Below, piece after piece: positions 1 through 9,084 of a stretch of 27,500 nt of DNA. Within the stretch, counting starts at the first letter, position 1. Every line of letters starts with the position of its first letter. A program made the translations under genes and the position numbers. The notes beneath the pieces are model-generated. The model ran no database searches, was not told the origin of the DNA, and saw nothing but the letters and a program-made list of their open reading frames with translations. This DNA comes from Chromera velia (taxonomy: Eukaryota; Sar; Chromeraceae), in contig JAHBMJ010001155.1 of assembly GCA_018398765.1 (NCBI GenBank), positions 1 through 27,500 on the forward strand, in the 5' to 3' direction.

Positions 1-3
1 GAG

Positions 4-40
<37 letters not shown>

Positions 41-100
41 AAGAGAGAGAAAGAGAGAGAAAGAGAGAGAGGGAGGGAGAGGGAGAGAAAGAAAGCGAAA
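1..100. repeat. (GA)n purine microsatellite
   Basis: The first ~100 bases are almost pure A/G, mainly (GA)n with a few interruptions. On the minus strand this is a (TC)n pyrimidine tract. It lies just downstream of the splice donor at 133, so it is probably inside an intron of the minus-strand gene that leaves the window here. Confidence 0.9.
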
Positions 101-133
101 AAGACATCCGGCTCTCGTCCTCCATCCACGTAC

Positions 134-1974
134 CTCCAACAGCTCCAGGTCGTCTTCCTTCTCTCCTCCCTCTTTCGCTCCCCTCTCCTCCATCCCCATC
201 TTCATCTCCATCCTCATTGCTGACAGTGTCCTGTCTCTCATTGCCGAAACTGCCCTCCCGAAGATCCCTGAAATTCCCCGAAAGCCCCCGAAGCCTCTCG
301 TCGTGGAGGGGGCGATCCACTTGCACTTGCTCGTCGGGTCCTCCTCTGGAGCCATCAGGGACCCCTTGTTCAATGCCACCTGGTGCATGAACTCCCTCTC
401 GGCCTTGCTCAGAACCTTGTGGGTCTGCACAGATGGATGGATTGATCGGGTCAGGAGGAGAGGAGAGGAGAGGAAAGACGAGAAAGGGAGAGGAGAGGAG
501 GACGTGTGTGGAATGAGACGTACTGCGAGGAAATGTAGGAGGGAAATGCTGACAAGGCCGACAGACAGACAGACAGACTGCTTATTGAAGAACAATGCAC
601 ACAGTCTCTCTTGGACACACAGGAAGGAAGGAAGGAAGGAAGGAAGGAAAAAGAGAACGAAATATGCGACGAAGCAAAAACAAATGGGAGGACGAAATGA
701 AAGCGTGAACGAACGAGACTGAATAGAAAGGAAGAAACACTAAGCAAGCCGATCAGACAAGATCAAACCAGAGGAACTGATCGATACGGGGTACGCGGAG
801 GCAATCGCGAATGAAGCACAGACACAATTTCTGCATCTAAGCAGGGAACACCAACAAAAAACAAAAGCAACAATTCGCTTGCATGATTTACTCAAAGAGA
901 GGCCGTATGACTGACTTTATGTTGACTGCATGACGGGAAATTGGGGTGGAGGTCTCCCTGTCCGTTTGCACAAGTCGGTGACAAGTTGTCTGTTTGTTCC
1001 TCATCAGTCGACTGCACGAGAGCCAGTCATGGATTGCCCCCATCTTCCCGACGCCCTCCCCCCCCACCTCCACCAGATACTCCTTCACAGAGGACCTTCT
1101 TCTTCTTCTTCTTCTTCCGAGTCGCCGTCTTTCCCCTGCGGTGATGTCATTGACCTTTCCTGTGCGGCAATTCAGAATCCTACGAGGATTCAACTCGTCT
1201 GCAGGAGCGTACGCCGTTTCGTGCGCTTGCTCAGTCACCTTGTCGAGCAGAAGGGTGTGGTGTTTGTGCTCTTCACCACGAGAACCCTGAGACAGCTGCA
1301 TCACCACAGAGAGTGCCTGCAGGCAGGCAGGAAGGAAGCAAGCAAAAGAGAGACTCTGAGGAAGGAAAAAAACCAGGAGGGACATGCATACAGGGGACAG
1401 GAGGGAGCTAGGCCGGATTCAATGAATAAAAAGGAGAGGACGTCAGGCTGCCTCCCGACCACCAAGAAAAGAAACAAAATCACAGAAGGAAAGGACGTCA
1501 GACTGCCCCCCGACCACCAAGAAAAGAAACAAAATCACAGAAGGAAAGGACGTCAGACTGCCCCCCGACCACCAAGAAAAGAAACAAAATCACAGAAGGA
1601 AAAGACGTCAGACTGCCCCCCGACCACCAAGAAAAGAAACAAAAGCACAGAAGGAAAGGACAAAATCACTTAGAGCGACTCCGGCTGCAACAGAGAAAGA
1701 TGAGAGAGGGGAAAGAATAAAGAGAGAAGAAAATAGAAAGGAAAGCGGAAAAACAAATAATGGAATTCAACCAGAACAAATGAATGAATGAGAAAGGAAA
1801 TGAGGGAAAGACTAAAGCGAAGCGAAGCGAAGCGGGGAGAAGAGAAGAAAGAAGGGAGAGACTGACTCCCATATTGTCCGGCAAGTCCAGTGCGTCCCAC
1901 AGAGGAGGAAATTCATCATCGTCTCTGTCCTCAAAACGGAGCCCCGGCATCTCCGGATCGAGTCGGAGGAGTCC
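134..1974 (-). CDS. Partial multi-exon gene of unknown function (three exons supported)
   Basis: I do not recognise this protein. Three minus-strand exons are supported: 1974-1867 (36 codons, acceptor after ctgcag, donor gtcagt), 1316-1068 (83 codons, acceptor after cctgcctgcag, donor gtgggg) and 424-134 (97 codons, acceptor after ctgtgcag, donor gtacgtgg). Each is an exact multiple of three, all junctions are phase 0, and the joined 216 codons contain no stop. The first exon is acidic (FEDRDDDEFPPLWDALDLP). The second ends in a long Arg run (GERRRLGRRRRRRR) encoded by a TTC/GAA microsatellite, followed by SSVKEYLVE. The third begins THKVLSKAEREFMHQ, has a Gly/Phe-rich patch (RGFGGFRGISGIFG), then a Met-rich and acidic tail. 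The Arg run could act as a nuclear signal (inference). The gene continues beyond both ends. The 1068 donor could instead be gtggag at 1073. No homology could be checked. Confidence 0.55.
621..650. repeat. (GGAA)n microsatellite
   Basis: A run of GGAA/AGGA units lies in the intron between the minus-strand exons 1316-1068 and 424-134. The surrounding 450-890 is also purine-rich on the plus strand, so it is pyrimidine-rich on the sense strand of the gene. Confidence 0.85.
1438..1661. repeat. 55-bp minisatellite, four copies
   Basis: Four near-identical head-to-tail copies have the landmark CGTCA at 1441, 1496, 1551 and 1606, an exact 55-bp period. The array ends near 1661. Copies differ at only a few positions (GGCTGCCTCC versus GACTGCCCCC, AAATC versus AAGC, GGA versus AGA). 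It lies in the intron between minus-strand exons 1974-1867 and 1316-1068. The period is not a multiple of three, so the open frames across it (plus strand 930-1673) rotate through all frames. They are a by-product of the repeat, not evidence of coding. Confidence 0.95.
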
Positions 1975-2946
1975 CTGCAGGATGATGGGTGGAGTCAGAG
2001 AGGGCGGAGTCGGGGTTTTCTGGTATATTTTGATCTCTCAGACCGACTTGCACAGAGAAACGCAGCAGAAGAGGTGTAAATATTAATATCAGAAGAACTG
2101 GAGAACCAAAGAGAAGATGGAAGGCCCCCCCACTGACCGTAACCATGTCCGTGCAATACTTGTGCTTCACCACTGAGAAGATTGCAAGCCCGCAAGAGTT
2201 GGCTCCTCAGCGTGTCTACGTTTGATTCCCTCTGGACTTCATTCGGTCTCAGGAATTCCTTTGGTTGCCCAACAACCCCCTGCCGCTGTCTCCTTTTCTC
2301 GTCCCGTCTCTTCGATGCCGCCATCTAGACTCTCTCTTCTTCTGTTCTCTTTCTGCCTCTTTTTGGAGCTTGGCCTGCTTGTCAGCTACGGGTTCGAAGA
2401 AGGAACGGATAGAGACGTCCCTTACAAAGACTACAGAAGGCATCGGAAGGAATAGAAGGAGGAGGAGACGGGTGGGATACATGGGAAGCAACAGAGGCAG
2501 TCGGAGCACCAAGGGCCGACACCTGAGCAGGGGCTGCGGGCCGGGGTAGGAGCGACGGGAGGGACCACAAAATGCTGGGGCAAGGCATCCCTCGCTGCCC
2601 TGCCCACTGCCCTGTTCACATGCACCCTCAGCCTGCAAATCCACCGGGTTCTCTAGAACAAACTGCGAAACCAGTTCCCTTGAACACGCAGATTCCAAGC
2701 TCTCCTGGTCCCTCCCCAAAGAGCCGTGACACAAAATCTCTTCTGGCAGCCGCATTCGGAATTGCCCTCTCTGGAGCACGATTGAGTCGCATCAAAAAAG
2801 CTGCCAGGGTTTGCCGGCATTGTAGGCACACCTCCAGCAGGAGAGAGAAGAAAAGGCGATGAAAGCGAAATGAATGAAGGAAGCAACAGCGCGCAACACA
2901 GGTTGTCCTTTTTGCTCTCTTCAAAACTGGAAGAAGAATTTTTCAC
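1975..2946 (-). other. Probable upstream exons of the same minus-strand gene, structure unresolved
   Basis: Several minus-strand stretches read like coding sequence but I cannot fix one splice path. A 35-nt candidate exon at 2172-2138 (acceptor after ttctcag, donor gtcagt) would join in phase 0 to the exon at 1974. Other plausible segments lie near 2190-2310 (frame containing GQPKEFLRPNEVQRES), 2350-2420 (frame containing KQAKLQKEAEREQKKRE), 2540-2640 (frame containing RAVGRAARDALPQHF) and 2640-2780 (frame containing SRELVSQFVLENPVDLQ). These use different frames, so introns or wrong choices are involved. The initiator codon is not identified. Confidence 0.3.
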
Positions 2947-3565
2947 TTATCTCAGAAGCACAGTTTGCGAATGAGTGAAGGTCGGAAAGAGGTAACTGGA
3001 GAAAGAACTCAACGTTGCACAGAGGAACGGACGTGAGGGCGCGTTGAACGTTCAGGTCTTCTGAACGTTTAGCTTGAACGTTTAGATGAATTTCTTTTTC
3101 TGAATTTCGTACACGTGACACACCTGAACAACACGTGATACACCCCTTAATTGTATGCGGCCTGCCGCCTGTGTGCATGCACACTGCACATGCGGGGACT
3201 GCGCTGCCCTCTGAGGTAAGGCGCAGTTGCCCGTTGAGCCTGCACGCGTCGCGGGGGCGGCGGGGCTCCATGCATGAAATGGCCCTGAGAAAAACATGCA
3301 CCGTTCGGAGGCATGCCGGGGCCGTGGCCGCGCAGTGCCGACAGACAGACAAACAGACAGACAGTGCTCTATAAAGGCAGCGCGTCGCATGACGTAGAAC
3401 GGTGCCGCCGCTCGAAAATCCTAATTAAGTTGAAATAAAGTGCCGCTAAAAAATACAATCTTGAAAACGTTTTGAAAAGGAGCTTACGTCATAGAGTGTC
3501 AGGGCCCAATAGGGTCCAACTGGGGCCGGAGGATTCTGAACTATGTTCTAAACAATTACTCCTTA
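2947..3565. other. Non-coding stretch, no gene seen
   Basis: No convincing coding frame. Landmarks are three spaced copies of a TGAACGTTYAG-like motif at about 3044-3085, two CACGTG hexamers at about 3111-3140, a GC-rich section at about 3160-3390, and a short ACAGACAG run near 3340-3362. It could include the 5' flank of the leftmost minus-strand gene. Confidence 0.5.
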
Positions 3566-3596
3566 TAGTTAGTTACTTAGTTAGTTAGTTAGTTAG
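3566..3596 (-). repeat. (CTAA)n / (TTAG)n tract, possible LINE 3' tail
   Basis: A short TTAG tetranucleotide run on the plus strand reads (CTAA)n on the minus strand. It lies downstream of the minus-strand LINE open frames. Many non-LTR elements end in a short simple repeat rather than poly(A), so this is a candidate 3' terminus. No target-site duplication was confirmed. Confidence 0.4.
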
Positions 3597-3687
3597 AGGA
3601 TGCCTAACCCCAGTTGAAGCGCTAAGCTCCCGAGTGGCACATACATGTATGGTTGTTGTTTGTTAAGTTGCTGGTGGAGTTGATCAG

Positions 3688-4044
3688 TTAATCACTTTCT
3701 AGAATAGGGAGACAGACATCAAAGAGACAAACCGGATGCGAACGTAGAAGCAATCGAATCACATTACAGATAAAAAGTTCAGATGTACTTGCATCGGGGA
3801 GTAGAGAGTTATAATCATTTGAATTAATGGATTCCAGCTCAGCCAGGCAGTGCAGGAATTCTCTTTCATCCAGCCACTTAGCATATGAAGAAAGTCTATG
3901 CATGAAGTAGCATGAAGTCATCAACACACCGAATACAAAAATCATGTACACAGAGTTTGTGGTCGCTACATTCAACAGACAGAGCACTGCTTTCACCTTA
4001 TAGGTTAAATGAGAGCAGACATAAAAAACCGAACAGAGAGCCAT
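3688..4044 (-). pseudogene. 118-residue hypothetical frame, possibly LINE 3' region
   Basis: An ATG-initiated minus-strand frame of 118 codons ends at TAA (3690-3688). The N-terminal half is hydrophobic with several aromatic residues. The C-terminal half has an acidic patch around DEREFLHCLAELESINSND. I recognise no domain. It lies between the RT frame and the CTAA tract on the same strand, so it is more likely part of the LINE tail than an independent gene. Codon use is A/T-rich compared with the host genes here. Confidence 0.3.
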
Positions 4045-4474
4045 CCGTTACTGTAAGAGCAGATTGAGGGAGGGCGGAAAAGGAGTAAAGACCAGAGGTG
4101 GATTTGTTGCAAAAAAGAAACACAAACATGCGATGAAAGGAGAAAAAAGCTTGTTAAAGGGGGGTGAGCTTGGCAAGAGGAGGGAAATGTGAAGAAGCGA
4201 TAGCCTCCGCCTGCCGTGTGCAGACCTCTTCCGCAACTGCATGTCTAGCTCTGCCCTTAAAGAAGAGAAAGCCGGTGCCTTGAACTCTCCATCGCTGCTG
4301 CCCACTGGTGCCAGGGTGTTACGGCACTCCCACCCCCAATGAACAAACAAAATCCAGACTAGCCTAACGAAGCAGCCACAAGGAGGCTCTCAAAAACTCT
4401 GGACAAGTGTTTCCCTTCCAGGCACACAGCATTGCAGCAGGAACGGTATGCATGGTTTGCGAGAGCGAGCACCA

Positions 4475-5407
4475 CTAGTCGGCCACTCTAGAGCAAAGCA
4501 ATGCTTTTGCAGGAAGCAGGCCAAAAATATACAGGGGGGGTAAACAAAGACTGTGAGCAGATAGACGGCCAGACCAGTGTGCAAAACAGAGCTGCAAAGC
4601 ATCGATTGCAAGAAGATCGGTATCACGAAGAGGGAAGCATTCGAGGCAGTACAGTATGACAGGGGACCAACACGCTCTAAAAACAATCATCTGCGTATCT
4701 ACACTGAGGGGACCTATGCTAGCAATCAGACCATACACAGCCCCCAGGGCATGGGAGGCCGAAGCAATACGCGATTCAACTGTCTCATTAAGGCATCCCT
4801 CCTCAAAGAACAGGCACCCCAAGTACTTATATTCTGTTGCCCATTCAACCTCTTTCCCTTTATACACTACCAAACCAGAGCTTTCCCCAAATACAGAGGC
4901 AGACAGACGGAGAATCTTTGTCTTTTTCAGATTGACTGTAAGCCTCCATTCTTTGCAATACTTCTCGAGAGCAGAGAATTTCTTTTGAAGGTCTGAAACG
5001 GAATGGGCAAGAAAGCAGAGATTGTCAGCATAACTCAAACTGTCCAGGACATAATTATCCAGCAAAACTGGCTCCGGCTCGCTCTCTGGCCCCTCTCCAC
5101 TGCCTGCTTCCATTTCTATATCTGCCCACTCTTACTTGACTGCCTTGCTGGCATGCTTTGCCTCGCTCTTGCTTGCAGAACACATACGGAGGAGATCATT
5201 TATGTACAGAAGAAAAAGAATAGGCAAGAGGGCATCCCCTTGCTTCACTCCAGCGCCCTTCTGAAAACGTAGAGAGTCCCCGTCAACCTTGCCCCATACC
5301 CTTCTGTACATTTCACAGATCATGTAGATGTCTGCCTCACCCACGCCCTCATTTCTCAGTTTCTGAATTAACTTTGCTCTTGGCACAGTGTTAAACGCCT
5401 TAGAAAC
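4475..5407 (-). pseudogene. LINE reverse transcriptase fragment
   Basis: This is RT of non-LTR type. Starting near 5405 the frame shows SKAFNTVPRAKLI (the block that normally reads D-x-SKAFD, here Asn for the catalytic-block Asp), then GVKQGDALLPILFLLYIND (palm/finger block), and after the stop SLSYADNLCFLA, where the YADD box has become YADN. Next come the thumb-side motifs NLKKTKILRLS and EYKYLGCLF. A single in-frame TAA at 5134-5132 breaks the frame, and both sides are in the same phase. The RT blocks upstream of SKAF are absent. The C-terminal end near 4475 may also be frameshifted, because another minus frame continues to about 4390. Non-functional. Confidence 0.85.
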
Positions 5408-5413
5408 GCATGC

Positions 5414-5843
5414 TGGGGGTGAGTGGGATGATTTTTGCCCCCCTAAAGCGGCGTATTTCCACAAAAAACTCGTTCTCATAATTGATAAGGAGTTAGAAGC
5501 TGAAACTTTGTGTAAGAAGACGTTGTAACGATAGAAAAAGAACTATAGAACATATTTTTTATATCATTTCTAGAAACATAGGCTGTTATACAAATTTTTT
5601 GATTTTGAGGCCATTTTTCAACGGTTTTGAATAGTAAGAAAAACGGTATAAAACTTACAAAATTTGTATAGCAGCCTATGTTTCTAGAAATAATATAAAA
5701 AATCTGTTCCATAGTTCTTTTTCTATCGTTATAACGTCTTCTTACACAAAGTTTCAGCCTCTAACTCTTTACCAATTATGAGAACGAGTTTTTTGCGGAA
5801 ATACGCCACTTTAAGGGGGCAAAAAGCACCCTACTCACCCCTG
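5414..5843. mobile_element. 430-bp foldback element inserted in the LINE
   Basis: Two long inverted arms (about 5414-5605 and 5655-5843) are roughly 90% identical by eye. Examples are the CTCGTTCTCATAATTG, AAACTTTGTGTAAGAAGACG and TTTCTAGAAACATAGGCTG blocks, each found once in each orientation. A short AT-rich spacer around 5606-5654 separates the arms. Both ends are flanked by GCATGC (5408-5413 and 5844-5849), a candidate 6-bp target duplication. GCATGC is itself palindromic, so this is not decisive. No transposase is encoded, which makes it a non-autonomous foldback/MITE-like element. Open frames within it are fortuitous. Confidence 0.85.
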
Positions 5844-5849
5844 GCATGC

Positions 5850-6628
5850 GTGTCTCCCCCCTTAAAAGGCTCCTCACTGCTACCAGACTCATTAGGCGGA
5901 AGAAGGAGATCTGTACGGGACCAGAGAAGATTCTCAGGTAAAAAGGAGCCTGTATGCGTGTTGCAGTCCCTAACCACAACTCTATCGATGTCCAGAGGGA
6001 CCCCTCCAAAAAGGTTACTCAAATGGTCAGAGACCTTGCTGTCTCTGTGATCTAACCAGGAGCCAAGCAGGTAGATGCCAAAGATGTGAACCCTTCTAGA
6101 ACCTCCCAACAGAACTTTTGTTTCCACTACACTGAGGCCGACCAGCGAGATTTCATGTTTCAATTCGGTCCATCTTTCTTCTCAAACTAACACACAAACT
6201 CCCCCACTTTTCAATTCCTTATCATGCGCTGCCCTACGCGTGCCCAACTGCTGCCGGTACCATTCTCTATGACTAAAATTTTTTCCCTTCTGCCCCTCGT
6301 ACGAAACGTCCCTCGTGACCTCTGACGTCTCTGTCAAGATCACAATATCGCAATCAATATCACTCAGCCAACGAGCGAGGGAACCGTCCTCTTTCCTAGC
6401 CTTCAGGCCGGCGACATTCAGGGTAACAATCTTTACTCTCCCATCCCGGGCCCTAATTGCGGCCAAAACCTTCCTTTCTGCCACCTTCCTTCTCTCTCTC
6501 CAAAAAGCTTTTCTCAACTCTTCCGAATGCTTCAAATTATCTGCGGACTCCCACGGATATGAAAAAGCAGGGCCCCAATCCACATAATACTCCCTCTGCC
6601 CCCCTTCATTGATGCGGGTGTCTAACAC
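5850..6628 (-). pseudogene. LINE AP-like endonuclease fragment
   Basis: The N-terminal endonuclease signature is clear: VKIVTLNVAGLKARKED (strand and Asn of the APE fold), then DIVILTETS (catalytic Glu), and GGVCVLV at the third strand. After the stop come VHIFGIYLLGS and LDIDRVVVRDCNTHTG, the position of the usual GDFN-H motif, here RDCN-H. An in-frame TGA at 6184-6182 interrupts it with both sides in phase, consistent with a CGA-to-TGA change. The frame ends at the foldback insertion, and the C-terminal D-H block of the domain (SDH-like) is not seen in place. Family assignment is firm, function is lost. Confidence 0.85.
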
Positions 6629-6836
6629 CTACACCACCTCCCACTCCGTCTTTGAAGCAACCGAGCCCCCTGCTTCCCCCGGCTGATCCGGCTGAGACTG
6701 TCGGGACGCGACGCCTGCCCTCTTGTTTTCTCTTCTTTTTTTCCTCCTTCCTTTTCTACGATTCTTCCTCTCTACCCCAGATGTCACTAAATTAAATGTC
6801 TGCACTTAACCTCAAAAGTCAAGATGAAGTGCCCAT

Positions 6837-7037
6837 TTACGGAGCTAGTTCACGGAGACGAACAACATATTCATGCTCCGTCTCCAATTCATCTCCACCT
6901 TCTTCATCTTCATCGTCGTCAACATCATTTCCTCTCTTCTTCCTCTTTCGTCGGGCAGGCTTCTTTGGGGTCATACTGATACTTGTCCCCTTCTTCACTG
7001 GAGGGAAAACTTTTTTTTGCTGCAGGCTCTTGACTCT
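6837..7037 (-). pseudogene. C-terminal frame with basic and acidic tracts, possible LINE ORF1 remnant
   Basis: The minus-strand frame runs from a stop at 7040-7038 to TAA at 6839-6837. It reads a strongly basic cluster (PKKPARRKRKKRG), then an acidic run (NDVDDDEDEEGGDE), then LETEHEYVVRLRELAP. It lies about 50 bp upstream of the LINE ORF2 region on the same strand, the place expected for ORF1. A possible acceptor (ctgcag) at 7021-7020 means it could instead be the last exon (7019-6837, exactly 61 codons with stop) of a nuclear host gene. I cannot decide between these. No ATG is present upstream in frame except an internal Met. Confidence 0.4.
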
Positions 7038-7040
7038 CTA

Positions 7041-8209
7041 ATAGAGAGCAGGATCAGACTTCCTGAGAGTAATTGCCAAGAGGCCAAAAAAAATTTGGAA
7101 AGCTTTCAGAGAAGCAAATTAAATTTCAATCCAATCGATCAATAACTCTAAGTACTCAGCAGAAGTTTTGTTGATGGGTGTCTAGACTGAAGGAAGATTA
7201 AAAGAACACTGATAACGTTGATTAGTCATGTTGTCGTGAGAGTAAAGAAAATTCAGCTTTCTGACAGAAGAGCCAATACGGCTGTCAACCATAGTATAAC
7301 TGGCTCCCCAGAGCCTCTAGAGCTAACTATGGGCTAGAAAAAGCCAATCATGATGCTTAGACTTGGATAGGTTGTAGAAAAACTGTTAGTTCGGCCCTTT
7401 CTCAGTCAAAGAAAGACCAGCTCTGTCAGCTACTTCCTGAGTTGATCAATAATCAGATATCTTTGGCTAAATATCCGTCTCGGCGACCATGGATAGTGGC
7501 TGCATGTTGTAGCCTGGTGCGTGCGGCAGCGCTGCATAAGTCAGCATGACTGATGTCGGCAGTGCTTTCAGCGTGCTTCACGGTGCGCCCTCCCCCCCAC
7601 TTCTACTAAATGACCCCAAAATTCGGCCTTTCAAAGTTAAACATATACAAATTTTTGGCCAGCTTATACTAGCTTACTAATAAAGATCTTACTAAATTTC
7701 AGCTTTTTTTAAATCAAATTTCAAGAGCAAATCAAATAACTTGATGCCCAGGCCCCCCATAAATTTGCTGTACACAGCTAATGTAGATACCACTTCTCTT
7801 TTTGCTGTCTGAGAAGATGTATATCATACACCGCCTTTTACACTTTCTGTAAGAATTGGAAATCCTCTCAGATTGTTGCTCAGAGGACTCTGAATTGACA
7901 AACCACAGCGGCGTGCCGCCAATTTTTGGCTCTCCCCGGTTAAGACATACGCAAGTTTTTGGCCTCTCTAAGTCAAACATACGCAAATTTTTGGCCCTGT
8001 TAAGTCAAGCAGACACTGGTGACAGGGGGGTACTGCTTACAGAGAAAAAGTTTTAATCCCTGCTGAATTAATTTAATTAAGTTAAACTTGCATGAACTTC
8101 TTGTCTTGGAAGTACAGTCGGCTAAAGACGGGCGGTATCGATCTCACAAAGTGATGATCGATGCTCACAAAATTAGTATTATGGTAACTTTTTAATTTTA
8201 CAAGAGGAC
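7041..8209. other. Non-coding region, no gene seen
   Basis: AT-rich with scattered short frames and no recognisable domain. A fragment at about 7618-7660 resembles the repeat unit of the array at 7923-8015, so the whole section may be one diverged repetitive element. Otherwise I see nothing specific. Confidence 0.5.
7923..8015. repeat. Imperfect ~32-bp tandem repeat, three copies
   Basis: TTTTTGGC begins at 7923, 7956 and 7988 (spacings 33 and 32 bp). Each is followed by a degenerate TAAGWCAAACATACGC-like segment. A fourth, more distant copy is near 7618-7660 (TTCGGCCTTTCAAAGTTAAACATATAC). Confidence 0.7.
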
Positions 8210-8527
8210 ACACAAAAATTCTCTTAGGCAACGGCGTCGCGTGAATGCTTTGGGGGGGGGGGGGTATATTTAATTAATGCTAACGTGACCCCCCCTCTTT
8301 TTGCAACATTTGAAGAACCGGGAACCCCCCCAAGTGTTCACACGTGATGTCACGAACACGAATTAAAGGACACTTTCACATGAAGAGCAGTTTTAGGGGG
8401 AAACGGCTCTTAAAAAGCTGCAGAGGACACCACACCGGCCTTCGGCAGGCTCTTACGCACCGGAAGCTTAAGATGCTGGGGAGGGGGGGGGGGTACGCAA
8501 CGCCGTTGCGTAGGAGAATTTTTGTGT
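8210..8527. repeat. Inverted-repeat pair flanking poly-G tracts (small foldback/MITE candidate)
   Basis: Arms at 8210-8242 and 8495-8527 are 33-bp inverted copies with about four mismatches (core ACAAAAATTCTC…GCAACGGCGT). Each arm is adjacent to a long G run on the plus strand (8251-8264 and 8481-8493). The right arm contains ACGCAACG-C-CGTTGCGT, a perfect hairpin. About 250 bp lies between the arms with no coding capacity. No target duplication was confirmed. Confidence 0.6.
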
Positions 8528-9084
8528 ATCCACTAAGAGGCTTTCATACGCAGGACTCAGAGAAGAAGGAAAAAAGAGGAAACAGGGAAAACACACACTC
8601 TATGAACCCCACATAAAATCTTTATTTGTTTTCTGTTACCCCCAATTCCCCCCAATAGGTTCCGCACTGTGATAAATTAGTGGTGCTTTAGGACGCCCTA
8701 TTTGTTGGACTCCTTACCAGATTCTATTCAGATAATATGAATAACAATATTTTTTTTTCTACATCGACCAGCGTGTCCACAGGCTAGGATTTGTCTGTGC
8801 AGTGAATGTACCCTTGGCATGATCAAAAATGACAGGTAGTACCGGGGTGCCCTCCTGCATTGAGAAGAGCAGCAAGAAGGACAACCAGCCAGTAAGAGAG
8901 TCTTTAACACTGGAAGATTCTCTGAATGTTGTGTTTGATCCACAGTCTTCGTCCCTGAGCTCTAGCTGCCGTTTTTTGCTCTTTTGACTTTGCGACAGGC
9001 TCCTGCAAGTCTCCCCCCCCTGCCTTCCCCACGTCGGCCCCCACGATGCACGCTCAACTTACACCGTCGACCTCGCCGCTAAAG
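8528..9084. other. Non-coding stretch, 3' flank of the PSI-like gene
   Basis: No convincing coding frame. Contains a C-rich segment near 8638-8656. It is downstream of the minus-strand gene that ends at 9085, so its 3' UTR probably lies here. Confidence 0.45.

Larger units (their letters stand above)
3566..6790 (-). mobile_element. Degenerate non-LTR (LINE) retrotransposon with AP-like endonuclease and RT
   Basis: The minus strand encodes, in order, an APE-type endonuclease (6628 to about 5850) and a reverse transcriptase (about 5407 to 4475), the standard ORF2 order of APE-class LINEs. Both domains lie in the same minus-strand reading frame. In-frame stops occur upstream of 6628 (TAG), at 6184-6182 (TGA) and at 5134-5132 (TAA). 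The region that should link endonuclease to the early RT blocks is missing, and a 430-bp foldback element occupies the junction. The upstream frame (to about 6790) continues a basic, Pro/Ser-rich segment. The lower boundary is set provisionally at the CTAA tract. The copy cannot encode an active element as it stands. Confidence 0.8.

Noticed and set aside
303-722. Plus-strand 139-codon open frame
   Set aside because: Its first 120 bases are antisense to the exon 424-134, and the rest is simple purine repeat.
930-1673. Plus-strand 247-codon open frame
   Set aside because: The C-terminal third is the 55-bp minisatellite read through rotating frames, and the rest is antisense to a better-supported minus-strand exon with good splice sites.
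2385-2400. GGGTTCGAAG as a tRNA T-loop
   Set aside because: No acceptor stem, D-arm or anticodon arm could be drawn around it.
5132-6184. Reading the in-frame TGA/TAA/TAG as reassigned codons
   Set aside because: Stops of all three kinds occur in transposon remnants that also have lost catalytic residues, while the host genes end at ordinary stops. Decay explains it better.
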